Source: Streptomyces sp. NBC_00414 (GTDB lineage Bacteria; Actinomycetota; Actinomycetes; Streptomycetales; Streptomycetaceae). From it: DNA of 64,000 nucleotides. Of the stretch, positions 16,562-23,766 are shown in pieces; position 1 is the stretch's first letter, and each line of letters begins with the position of its first letter. A program made the position numbers and the translations under genes. Where the stretch lies: contig NZ_CP107935.1 in assembly GCF_036038375.1 (NCBI RefSeq), forward strand, positions 7,006,001 through 7,070,000, given 5' to 3'. The notes beneath the pieces are model-generated. The model made no database searches. It was given only the letters and a program-made list of their open reading frames with translations, and had not been told where the DNA came from.

Positions 16562-17539
16562 TCACATCGTGAGCGATTGCTGGGAGCTCTCGGACGTATC
16601 GGGATGCGGACGCCCTCGTGCCACCAAAACGGCACCCACCACGGCCAGGACGAAGCCGACAATTCCCGTCCCCAGTGGCACCGTGCGTCCCACCGCGCGC
16701 AGCAGACCACTGTCCGTGTCGGCGAGGTCCACCTGCTGCTTCTGGGTCTCGGGGGTGAACGCGATCCGCTTGCTGTCGAGCAGTACGACGGCGTCCTTCT
16801 CGCTCCCGGGCGCCCTGAGCGTCTTGCGGGGCCCGATCGCCGCGTAGATGATCCGGCCCGTGCGCTGGTCGGCGACCAGCTCGACGCCGTGGTTGGAGTA
16901 CCACTCCTCGGCCAGCACCTGACCGGCGTCCTCCACGCCCACGAGGGTGCCCGGCACGAGCCGGGTGCCGGTCTTGGTGGCGGGCACGGTGCCGGTGAAC
17001 CGAAGTCCCTCGTACCCCTGGATCCGCTTCGTACCCCGGTACTTCAGCGTGACGGTCGAGCCGAGGGTGTTGTCCCACCAGATGTACGAGCGTTTCTGCA
17101 CGTCGAAGGGGAACTTGAGGTACGCCTCGCCCTCGAAGTACGGCTTCTCCTCGCAGCAGTGGACCGGCTTGTTCGTCTTGCGGTCGGTCACCCAGCGCTC
17201 CATGGTCCACTGGAGCGAGTCGTGCGGGTCGGCCGCGGGCAGCGACTTGTTCGTGTCGACGGACGTGGACACGTCCCAGACCGCCCGCCCGCTCTTCTCG
17301 CTCTCGGCGACGTCCCCGCGGACCTGCCGGGTGATGGTGATCTTCTTGTCGCGGACGGTCTCGATCTCGTCGGTGTCGAAATAACTGCCCGTACCGGTGA
17401 AGACGGTCGTCTGGTCGGTGTCGATGGGAGTGCGCTGGGCTCGTGGTTCGACGTACCAGGCGAGCAGCGGGGCCAGGACGAGCAGGAACACGCCCAGACC
17501 CAGTATGACCAGCGAGAAGGGTGTGGCAGTACGGCGCAT
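16562..17539 (-). CDS. DUF3068 (PorA-like) membrane-anchored protein
   Basis: 325 aa. Topology is an N-terminal TM helix (about 10-29), a large extracytoplasmic domain and a C-terminal TM helix (VPLGTGIVGFVLAVVGAVLVARG). The motifs TGSYFDTDEIE, VSTSVDTNKSLPAADPHDSLQWT and LKYRGTKRIQGYEGL are typical of the actinobacterial DUF3068 family, annotated as PorA-like. An HCCE pair of cysteines occurs in the ectodomain. It is transcribed in the same direction as the glycan operon 366 bp further on, and this pairing with AftD-like genes suggests a surface-glycan role. Exact function unknown. Confidence 0.8.
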   Translation of the reverse strand: MRRTATPFSLVILGLGVFLLVLAPLLAWYVEPRAQRTPIDTDQTTVFTGTGSYFDTDEIETVRDKKITITRQVRGDVAESEKSGRAVWDVSTSVDTNKSLPAADPHDSLQWTMERWVTDRKTNKPVHCCEEKPYFEGEAYLKFPFDVQKRSYIWWDNTLGSTVTLKYRGTKRIQGYEGLRFTGTVPATKTGTRLVPGTLVGVEDAGQVLAEEWYSNHGVELVADQRTGRIIYAAIGPRKTLRAPGSEKDAVVLLDSKRIAFTPETQKQQVDLADTDSGLLRAVGRTVPLGTGIVGFVLAVVGAVLVARGRPHPDTSESSQQSLTM

Positions 17540-17858
17540 CCGGGCACTCCAAGGGCTCTTGGTGACACGGCACGAACGGGTGCCGGCACGGTGGGGGAGG
17601 GTGCAGGTGCGGTATGGGCCGGGAACCGTAGGCGCACCCTTGACGAAGTGTCAATGCGTTGCAGACACTGAGGACTTGCCGGCACCGGGGACTCGTCGGC
17701 CGGGACGAGGTGGGCCCGGTGGCGAAGGGAATGTGCCGTGCCCCGAAGGGGGCGCGGGGAACTGCGCGATCAGCCACCGTCGGCCCGCAGATTCCGGACG
17801 GCGCTCCCAGCGGAGCGCTTCGGTGGGAGTGACCTTTCGACAGAGAGGCTGACCCGCG
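17540..17858. other. 319-nt divergent intergenic region
   Basis: Separates the leftward DUF3068 gene from the rightward small membrane protein. It contains a dyad TTGAC-gaagt-GTCAA (17641-17655) that overlaps a possible rightward -35 (TTGACG), and a second dyad agtgtc...gacact. A GC-rich palindromic repeat copy lies at about 17739-17790. No gene is seen. Confidence 0.45.
17739..17790. repeat. Intergenic GC-rich repeat copy (ggggcgcggggaactgcgcg family)
   Basis: One arm of the Streptomyces-type intergenic repeat (ggggcgcggggaactgcgcg, then a cagccacc/cggcccgca-type tail) found in most large gaps of this window. Here it is a single arm without its mirror copy. Confidence 0.6.
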
Positions 17859-18011
17859 ATGCCCAGACTGCCCGCCGCCCTGCTGACCGTGACGGTCGCC
17901 GCCCTGCTCGCCGTGGGCGCCGCCCTCGGCGCTGTCGCACTGCTCGACGCGACCCCGGAACAGCCCAACACGCCGCTCATCACCTATGAGACGGCCGGCC
18001 GGGAGCGCTGA
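17859..18011 (+). CDS. 50-aa single-pass membrane protein (DUF2613-like)
   Basis: Short gene MPRLPAALLT...TAGRER of 50 residues. It has one hydrophobic helix (about 5-30, Ala/Leu/Val-rich with GxxxG-type spacing VGAALGAVALL) and a polar C-terminal 20 residues. AGAGAGG precedes the ATG. Size and pattern resemble DUF2613-type small actinobacterial membrane proteins; that match is tentative. The stop is only 2 bp before the ATG of the PucR-type regulator, so the two are almost certainly co-translated. Codon use is typical for the region, which supports a real gene. Confidence 0.7.
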   Translation: MPRLPAALLTVTVAALLAVGAALGAVALLDATPEQPNTPLITYETAGRER

Positions 18012-18013
18012 CC

Positions 18014-19255
18014 ATGGCCCTCCGCCCGGCACCCGTCACCGTGCGCTCGGCCTGGCACGACGTACCGCGCCTCCAGGTGCGGCAGTTCGCCGCGCTCGCG
18101 ATGGCCGAGGCGCCGGCACTCGCCGAGCAGATCCTCCAGGAGATACAGCACGAGTATCCGCATCTGCCCGTGGTGCTCGACGACTCCGGCGAACCGATGG
18201 CGCTGGTCGGGATCCGCCGGGCCATCGAGGTGTTCGTCCAGCATCTGGAGACCGCCGAGGGACGGCCGCGCGTCCACCCCGAGGTCTTCCAGGAGTTCGG
18301 CCGCGGCGAGGGCCTCAACGGACGCAGCCTCGACTCGCTCCAGGCGATCTACCGCCTCGGCGTACGGCTCGCCTGGCGCCGTTTCGCCGAGATCGGGCAG
18401 CGCGTGGAGATCCCGCCGCCCGCGATGTACGAGCTGGTCGACGCCGGATACGAGTATCTGGACGGGCTGGTCGACCAGTCCGTACGCGGTTACGCCGAGG
18501 CCGCCGCCCGGCAGGCCGGGGAACGGCTGCGGCTGCAGCGCCGGCTGATGGAACTGCTGCTCGCCGAGCACCACCGGGGCGACCCGGCCGAGGCGCTCTC
18601 CGAGCGGGCCGCGCGGATCGGCTGGCCGCTGCCCGGCAAGGTCGCGGTAGGCGTACTGCTGAGGCCCGCCCGGGAGGCCGTCGCACCCGCCGTGAGCCAG
18701 GGCGTCCTGCTGGACATGGAGTACGAACAGCCCCGCATGGTCGTGCCCGAGCCCGACGCCGCCGGGCGCCCCGAACTGCTGCACCGGGCGCTGACCGGCT
18801 GGGCCGGCGCGATCGGCCCGCCCGTGCCGCTGGCCGACGCGGCGAAGTCGCTGCGCTGGGCGGAGGCGGCGGTACGGCTCATGGAGCGGGGCCTGCTGCC
18901 GCCGGGCGAGGTGCTGTACTGCACCGAGCACACCGAGGCCCTGGTTCTCCTCCAGCCCGAGGAGTTGATCGACGACCTGGCCCTGCGGTGTCTGGAGCCG
19001 CTCGCCCACTGCGGTCCCACGCACGGGCGGCGGCTCGCCGAGACGATGCTGGCCTGGCTGGAGACGCGGGGCGGGGCCCCCGAGGTGGCGGCGCGGCTGG
19101 GGGTCCATCCGCAGACCGTGCGGTATCGCCTTCGGCAGATCAGGGAGCTGTGGGGGGACGAGGTCGATGACCCGGACCGGCGCTTCGAGCTGGAGCTGGT
19201 GCTGCGGGCTCAGCGGTTACGGGGTGAACTGGGCGACCCCCGCGCCCGGCGCTGA
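18014..19255 (+). CDS. PucR/CdaR-type helix-turn-helix regulator
   Basis: 413 aa. The N-terminal two-thirds are a helical/GGDEF-like sensory region as in PucR and CdaR regulators (e.g. HPEVFQEFGRGEGLNGRSLDSLQAIYRLG). The C-terminus holds the diagnostic HTH, AETMLAWLETRGGAPEVAARLGVHPQTVRYRLRQI in two adjoining parts, followed by DDPDRRFELELVLRAQRL. The family often controls amino-acid, purine or sugar-acid catabolism. The GGGAG ribosome site lies in the end of the preceding small gene, 2 bp away. Its target is not evident from neighbours. Confidence 0.85.
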   Translation: MALRPAPVTVRSAWHDVPRLQVRQFAALAMAEAPALAEQILQEIQHEYPHLPVVLDDSGEPMALVGIRRAIEVFVQHLETAEGRPRVHPEVFQEFGRGEGLNGRSLDSLQAIYRLGVRLAWRRFAEIGQRVEIPPPAMYELVDAGYEYLDGLVDQSVRGYAEAAARQAGERLRLQRRLMELLLAEHHRGDPAEALSERAARIGWPLPGKVAVGVLLRPAREAVAPAVSQGVLLDMEYEQPRMVVPEPDAAGRPELLHRALTGWAGAIGPPVPLADAAKSLRWAEAAVRLMERGLLPPGEVLYCTEHTEALVLLQPEELIDDLALRCLEPLAHCGPTHGRRLAETMLAWLETRGGAPEVAARLGVHPQTVRYRLRQIRELWGDEVDDPDRRFELELVLRAQRLRGELGDPRARR

Positions 19256-19349
19256 AACACCTTTCCCGCCCACCCACCCGTTACTGCCGTTTACCGCGTA
19301 CCCGCGTGCCCACCGGGCAGCGTCCCGCCTCGCCGGTCGCGCGCGCTTA

Positions 19350-19415
19350 TTGCCCGGCGGAACCCGTGTGAGTAGCCTGTGTTCGCTATGCCGATCGGCT
19401 GTTGAAATTTCGAAC
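19350..19415 (+). promoter_or_regulatory. Promoter and auto-operator of the IclR gene
   Basis: TTGCCC (19350-19355), a 17-bp spacer and TAGCCT (19373-19378) form a fair sigma-70-type promoter. Just downstream, gttgaaatttcgaac (19401-19415) is a near-palindrome around GAAATTTC that recurs at other promoters in this window. Placement after the start site suggests negative autoregulation. Confidence 0.55.
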
Positions 19416-19434
19416 ATAAGGGAGGGGGCCAGTT

Positions 19435-20208
19435 GTGGGACGCCTCGTACCTGCCGTAACCAGGGCTCTCGACATACTTGAGCTCTTCCTCGACGGGGAC
19501 GGCACACTCTCCGCCCCCGACATCGTGCGCCGGCTGCAGTTGCCGCGCACCACAGTGCACGAACTGGTGACGACACTCGCCGCCCGTTCGTACATCACGC
19601 CCGTACCGGGTCAGCCGGGACGCTACCGGCTCGGCGTGCGGCCGTATCAGCTCGGCAGCCGCTACTCCGAGCAGCTGGACCTCGCCGCCGAGGGCCAGCA
19701 GGTCGCCCGGTCCGTCGCGGAGACCTGCGACGAGACCGTGCACGTGGCGATCCTGGAGGGCACCGACGTCATCTACATCGCCAAGGTCGACTCCACGCAC
19801 GCCGTGCGCATGGTGTCCGCCGCCGGCCGCCGGCTCCCCGCCCACTGCACCTCCGTGGGAAAGATGCTGCTCGCCTCGCTGTCCGAGCCCGAGCTGACCT
19901 CGCGGATCCCCGACGACGCCGACCTGATCCGGATGACGCCGAACAGCATCACCGACCCGGCCGCCCTGCGCGAGGCCCTCGTCGAGATCCGCGCCCGCGG
20001 CATCGCGGTGGAGAGCCGGGAGTCGAACCCCGACGTCAGCTGCATCGCGGCGCCGGTGCGCGACCGCACGGGCCAGGTCGTGGCGGCGCTCTCCATCTCC
20101 GTGCCGATGATCCGCTGGAGCGAGGACCGCAAGGTCGAACTGGAAGGGCTCGCCGCCAAGGGCGCGGCCGAGCTGTCGGAGCGACTCGGACACCGGAGCG
20201 TGGGATGA
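19435..20208 (+). CDS. IclR-family transcriptional regulator, likely local regulator of arabinan/sugar-acid genes
   Basis: 257 aa from the GTG at 19435, preceded by GGAGGGGG. The N-terminal winged helix (AVTRALDILELF; HTH SAPDIVRRLQLPRTTVHELV at 26-45) and the C-terminal IclR effector domain (ETVHVAILEGTDVIYIAKVDS; LPAHCTSVGKMLLA; AAPVRDRTGQVVAALSIS) are complete. It overlaps the lactonase gene by 4 bp (ATGA), so both are one unit. A near-palindrome in its own leader recurs in front of the ABC-GH43-GH51 operon, the GH43 pair, the TIM-barrel gene and the enolase gene. I therefore infer it is their shared regulator, probably a repressor relieved by a sugar-derived ligand. Confidence 0.85.
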   Translation: MGRLVPAVTRALDILELFLDGDGTLSAPDIVRRLQLPRTTVHELVTTLAARSYITPVPGQPGRYRLGVRPYQLGSRYSEQLDLAAEGQQVARSVAETCDETVHVAILEGTDVIYIAKVDSTHAVRMVSAAGRRLPAHCTSVGKMLLASLSEPELTSRIPDDADLIRMTPNSITDPAALREALVEIRARGIAVESRESNPDVSCIAAPVRDRTGQVVAALSISVPMIRWSEDRKVELEGLAAKGAAELSERLGHRSVG

Positions 20209-21122
20209 CGGGTCGGGCGAAGGGCCGGACGGCGCGGACGCACGCGTACGAAGTGGCCGTCCGGGCGGAGGCGGCCCTCGGTGAAGGCCCCACCTGGGAC
20301 GCCGACGCCGGGCGGCTGATCTGGATCGACATCCTCGGGTCCCGGGTGTTCACGTACGACCCGGTCTCCGGCCGGCGCACGGTCATGGTCACCGAGCAGC
20401 ACGTGGGCGCCGCCAAGCCGCGGGCGGGCGGCGGCCTGGTCGTCAACCTCCGCGACGGCATCGGCCTGTACGGCCCGGACTCCGTCGCGGGGTCCGGCGG
20501 CAGCCCCGCGGGCGACGCCCAGGAATTCCGGTGGCTGCACCACGAGGTCGTCCCGGGCCGCCGTGCCAACGACGCGGCGGTCGCGCCCGACGGCTCTCTG
20601 TGGGCGGGCACCATGCGCTACGACGAGGCACCGGGCGGCGGCACGCTCTCGCGGTTCGGCCCGGACGGCACGGTCTCGACCGTCCTCGACGACGTGGCGG
20701 TGAGCAACGGCACGGGCTGGAGCCCCGACGGCCGCCTCATGTACTACATCGACTCGCCCACACGACGGATCGACGTCTTCGACTTCGACGGCCGGCAGGT
20801 CAGCGGAAGGCGTGAGCTGGCGGTCATCGAGGAAGGTGAGGGTTTCCCCGACGGGCTCACCGTCGACGCCGACGGCTGCGTCTGGGTCGCCCTGTGGGAC
20901 GGCGGTGCGATCCGCCGCTACACCCCCTCCGGCACGCTCGACCGCGTCGTGGAACTGCCCGTGCCGCGCCCCACGGCCTGCGCGTTCGGCGGCGCCGGCC
21001 TGACCGACCTGTACATCACGACAGCCCGTACGGGTCTTGAGGCGCCGCACCCGCTCGCGGGCTCGGTGCTCGTCGTCCCCGGGGCGGGCAAGGGCCTGCC
21101 CCAGCCGGCCTTCGCCGGCTGA
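20205..21122 (+). CDS. SMP-30/gluconolactonase-family sugar lactonase
   Basis: 305 aa, six-bladed propeller. The expected divalent-metal ligands are all present: Glu27 in LGEGPTWD, Asn122 in RRANDAAVAPDG, Asn168 in SNGTGWSPDG and Asp216 in FPDGLTVDADG. Family members hydrolyse sugar-1,4/1,5-lactones to aldonates, the second step of oxidative (non-phosphorylating) arabinose, galactose or xylose routes. It is translationally coupled to the IclR regulator. With the dehydrogenase and enolase-type dehydratase at 45.9-48.2 kb it could form an oxidative sugar pathway. The exact sugar is not determined. Confidence 0.85.
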   Translation: MTGRAKGRTARTHAYEVAVRAEAALGEGPTWDADAGRLIWIDILGSRVFTYDPVSGRRTVMVTEQHVGAAKPRAGGGLVVNLRDGIGLYGPDSVAGSGGSPAGDAQEFRWLHHEVVPGRRANDAAVAPDGSLWAGTMRYDEAPGGGTLSRFGPDGTVSTVLDDVAVSNGTGWSPDGRLMYYIDSPTRRIDVFDFDGRQVSGRRELAVIEEGEGFPDGLTVDADGCVWVALWDGGAIRRYTPSGTLDRVVELPVPRPTACAFGGAGLTDLYITTARTGLEAPHPLAGSVLVVPGAGKGLPQPAFAG

Positions 21123-21181
21123 CGCCCGGCCCGGCCCGGTCCCGCCCCCCGGACTCCGGGCGGGGCTCGGACGGCTGCCCC

Positions 21182-21340
21182 GAGCCCTCCGCCGGACCTG
21201 ATCTGAGCCTTCGGTCGAACCTGCCCCGAGCCCCCCGTCGGACCTGATCTGAGCCTTCGGCCGAACCTGACCCGAGCCCTCCGTCGAACCTGACCCGCGC
21301 CTTCGGTCAGACCTGACCTGAGTCCTCGGTCAGAGCGGCG
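21182..21340. repeat. 23-bp minisatellite, six full copies plus a partial one
   Basis: Units start at 21182, 21205, 21228, 21251, 21274 and 21297, with a seventh partial at 21320. Consensus is roughly gagccttcggtcgaacctgaccc. It lies between the convergent lactonase and GntR genes and runs into the last codons of the GntR gene. Copies differ at several sites, so it is an old array. Confidence 0.9.
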
Positions 21341-21999
21341 GCGGTCATGGTGAGGTGCTCGACCAGGACCGCCGCCGCGGTGTCGGCGTCGCGGGCCAGC
21401 GCCGCCTCCTCCAGCCTGCGGTGCTCCTTCGCGCCGTCCCGGTCGGGGGTGCGGTGCGCCGACCAGCGGCGGGCCAGCTCGCTCGCCGTCCACAGCCGGT
21501 CGAAGGTCTCCAGCAGGGTGGGGTTGCCGCACCCCTCAAGCAGCGTGCGATGGAAGGCCCGGTGGGCCTCGGCCCAGGCCGCGGTGTAGTACTCGCCCTC
21601 CTCCGGCGCGTACGCCGGCGTGCGCACCAGGCGATGGTGGGCCGCCCGGACACGGGCCTCCCAGTCGACGTCGCCGCGCTCGACGGACATGCGCAGTACG
21701 ACCGGTTCGATGGTCCTGCGGGCCTCCGCGATCTCCTGCCAGCGGTGGTCGGAGAAGGACGGGACCGTGAATCCGCGATTGGGCAGCCGGTCGGCGAGCC
21801 CCTCACCGACCAGCCGCACGAGCGCCTCCCTCGTGACGGCCAGACTCACGCCCTCTTCCCTGGCGAGGTCCTGCGGTTTGAGAGCGTCACCGGGAGCGTG
21901 GTCCCCCCGCATGATCGCGTCCCGCAGGTGTGCGTAGACCTGTTCGGAAAGCATCTGCTTCCCAACGGGAGCCGGGGGGCGGGACGGCGTGTCAGTCAT
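21307..21999 (-). CDS. GntR/FadR-family (FCD) transcriptional regulator
   Basis: 230 aa. N-terminal GntR winged helix: LSEQVYAHLRDAIMRGDHAPGDALKPQDLA, then EEGVSLAVTREALVRL and GLADRLPNRGFTV. The C-terminal FCD domain has helices with EARRTIEPVVLR, AHRAFHRTLLEGCGNPTLLE and EHRRLEEAALARD, carrying the metal-binding Asp/His set in the usual order. The last eight residues are encoded by the 23-bp minisatellite. It is divergent from the PEBP gene with a perfect ATAATCGATTAT dyad between them, which is a likely operator. Effector unknown. Confidence 0.85.
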   Translation of the reverse strand: MTDTPSRPPAPVGKQMLSEQVYAHLRDAIMRGDHAPGDALKPQDLAREEGVSLAVTREALVRLVGEGLADRLPNRGFTVPSFSDHRWQEIAEARRTIEPVVLRMSVERGDVDWEARVRAAHHRLVRTPAYAPEEGEYYTAAWAEAHRAFHRTLLEGCGNPTLLETFDRLWTASELARRWSAHRTPDRDGAKEHRRLEEAALARDADTAAAVLVEHLTMTAAALTEDSGQV

Positions 22000-22024
22000 G
22001 AACTCAGCATAGACGATTTCCTAG

Positions 22025-22036
22025 ATAATCGATTAT
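22025..22036. promoter_or_regulatory. Perfect 12-bp palindrome between divergent GntR and PEBP genes
   Basis: ataatcgattat is an AT-rich perfect dyad in otherwise GC-rich DNA, 26 bp before the GntR gene and 72 bp before the PEBP gene. It is a good candidate for autoregulatory GntR binding that also covers the divergent promoter. Confidence 0.5.
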
Positions 22037-22107
22037 TGGTGTTACTGTCGATTCTATGCCCGGTCGCACCACCGCTTCCCGGCACGCACTCCCGAAAGGA
22101 ACACCGC

Positions 22108-22701
22108 ATGTACGCCAACGACCCCTTCGCCCGCCTCCCCGAGGCGGCTTCCTTCACCGTCACCAGCGCCACCGTCGCCGACGGAGCCGCCTGGCCGCCC
22201 GAGCAGCACGCCTCCGGTCTGCCCGGCGGCCGGGACATCTCCCCGCAGCTGTCCTGGAGCGGCGCCCCGGCCGGCACCAGGAGCTACGCCGTCACCGTCT
22301 ACGACCCCGACGCCCCCACCGGGTCCGGGTTCTGGCACTGGGCGGTCGCCGACATCCCCGCCACCGTCACCGCACTGCCCGCGGGCGCCGGTGACGACAC
22401 GGGATCGGGCCTGCCCGAAGGCGCCTACCAGCTCCCCAACGACGCCCGCGCGGCCCGCTACATCGGCGCCGCCCCGCCCGCCGGGCACGGACCGCACCGT
22501 TACTTCGTCGTGGTGCACGCCCTCGGCACCGCCTCCATCGGCGTCCCGGCCGACGCCACCCCGGCGGTCCTCGGCTTCACCATGGCCGGTCACATCCTCG
22601 GCCGCGCGGTGCTGACCGCGACCGCCGAGACCCCTGCCGAGACCCCTGCCGAAATCCCTGCCGAAATCCCTGCCGAGACCTCCGCCGAGACCTCCGTCTG
22701 A
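22108..22701 (+). CDS. YbhB/YbcL-type PEBP (Raf-kinase-inhibitor-like) protein
   Basis: 197 aa from the ATG at 22108 (AAAGGA upstream). The PEBP core is clear: GRDISPQLSWSGAPAGTRSYAVTVYDPDAPT, split around the DPDAP motif, then GFWHWAVADIPA, and GPHRYFVVVHAL in the second half. These proteins bind phosphate- or phospholipid-type ligands, and their bacterial role is poorly defined. After the fold ends (ILGRAVLTA) there is an unusual tail made of the tetrapeptide E(T/I)PA or ETSA repeated six times, encoded by a 12-bp tandem repeat at 22627-22698. Translation is divergent from the GntR gene. Confidence 0.85.
   Translation: MYANDPFARLPEAASFTVTSATVADGAAWPPEQHASGLPGGRDISPQLSWSGAPAGTRSYAVTVYDPDAPTGSGFWHWAVADIPATVTALPAGAGDDTGSGLPEGAYQLPNDARAARYIGAAPPAGHGPHRYFVVVHALGTASIGVPADATPAVLGFTMAGHILGRAVLTATAETPAETPAEIPAEIPAETSAETSV
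22627..22698 (+). repeat. 12-bp in-frame tandem repeat in the PEBP C-terminus
   Basis: Six units (gagacccctgcc, gaaatccctgcc and gagacctccgcc types) starting at 22627 and every 12 bp after. They encode an acidic/Pro-Ala tail, and in-frame slippage would change the tail length without disrupting the fold. Confidence 0.85.
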
Positions 22702-22731
22702 GGCACCGCCCAACTCCCGGAAGGGGCAACC

Positions 22732-23637
22732 GTGATGGACCTCAGTGCCGTCCGCGAAGTCAGCCGTGCCGTCAGCGCGGCCCACCTGTTCACCTACCTC
22801 GTCCCCGAGGGCGCCCAGGAGGCGGCCGGATTCGGCGTGACCGACCGCGGACCGGCGTACCTGGCCTTCCGGTCGGCCGCGATGGGCGCGGTTCCGTGGC
22901 AGGTCACGCACGCGGCCTTCTACAACTTCAGCCCCCGGGCGGTCCGCGCCATGGCGGGCGTGTGGGACGCCGCGCCGCCCGAGCGGTGGCAGGCCGCCCG
23001 CTTCCTGGCCGCCGGGCGGGCGATGCGGCGCGTCGGGGTGCGGCTGACGGACGGCCGACTTGCCGAGGCGCGGGCGCTGATCGACCCGGTCGTCACCGGC
23101 GCCGACTGCGCGGGCAAGGTGCTGGCCGCCGCGAACGCCTCGGTCGCGCCGCCCTCCGACCCGCTAGTCGCTCTGTGGCAGCAGATCACGGTGGCGCGTG
23201 AGTGGCGCGGCGACGCGCATCTCGTCGTCCTCGCGGACAACGATGTCGGGCCGTGCGACTGTCTCGTCCTGCACACCGCGGCGGGCGGTCTCCCGACAGC
23301 TCTCGCGCGGGCGACCCGACAGTGGGACGACGGGGAGTGGGCCGCGGCGACGGCACGTCTCACCGCGCGCGGCTGGCTCGCCCCTGCCCCCGCCCCCGCA
23401 TCCGCCCCTGACCCCGACACCCCGCTCACCGACGCCGAACCCACCGCCCCCACGCTCACCGACGCCGGCAGGGTGGCGCGCGAGCGGATCGAGGCGGAGA
23501 CGGACGAACACTGCGCCGCGCTGTGGGCCCCGATCGGCGACACGGGCGCCCGCCGTTTCGCCTCGCTCATCGCGCCGATCACCGACGCGTTCACCGCGGC
23601 GGGAACGTTCCAGGGCCTCCGTCCGGCCTCCGCCTGA
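22732..23637 (+). CDS. SCO6745-family protein
   Basis: 301 aa. It matches my recollection of the SCO6745 family in Streptomyces: a helical N-terminal half (YLAFRSAAMGAVPWQVTHAAFYNFSP; ERWQAARFLAAGRAMRRVG) and a C-terminal half with RGDAHLVVLADNDVGPCDCLVLHTA and a final ETDEHCAALWAPIGDTGARRF. An Ala/Pro/Asp-rich linker (about 220-240) separates them. Members are sometimes described as MarR/winged-helix-like, but no clear HTH stands out to me. Start GTG at 22732, directly followed by an ATG; GGAAGGGG lies upstream. It is 30 bp after the PEBP gene, so co-transcription is likely. Confidence 0.65.
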   Translation: MMDLSAVREVSRAVSAAHLFTYLVPEGAQEAAGFGVTDRGPAYLAFRSAAMGAVPWQVTHAAFYNFSPRAVRAMAGVWDAAPPERWQAARFLAAGRAMRRVGVRLTDGRLAEARALIDPVVTGADCAGKVLAAANASVAPPSDPLVALWQQITVAREWRGDAHLVVLADNDVGPCDCLVLHTAAGGLPTALARATRQWDDGEWAAATARLTARGWLAPAPAPASAPDPDTPLTDAEPTAPTLTDAGRVARERIEAETDEHCAALWAPIGDTGARRFASLIAPITDAFTAAGTFQGLRPASA

Positions 23638-23671
23638 GCCAACATCCACAGGGAAATTCCTGCGCGAACCA

Positions 23672-23752
23672 TTGACGAGTAAGCGCTTCCTATCTACGGT
23701 CCGTTCGAAGTTACGAGCACTAATCGAAATCTCGAACAGAGACATCTCGAAC
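23672..23752 (+). promoter_or_regulatory. Promoter with three IclR-type operator copies for the ABC-GH43-GH51 operon
   Basis: TTGACG (23672-23677), a 17-bp spacer and TACGGT (23695-23700). The spacer contains the dyad AAGCGCTT (23681-23688), a LacI-type half-site core. Three GTTCGAAATTTCGAAC-like sites follow directly: 23703-23718, 23722-23737 (best match) and a half site ending at 23752. Operators downstream of the start site suggest repression by a roadblock or blocked promoter escape. Confidence 0.65.
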
Positions 23753-23766
23753 AGATGGGGCAGGGC

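Noticed and set aside
16024..16710. Leftward 228-codon frame across the gap before the glycan operon
   Set aside because: Arg/Pro/Ser-rich product overlapping two real genes out of frame; no start signal.
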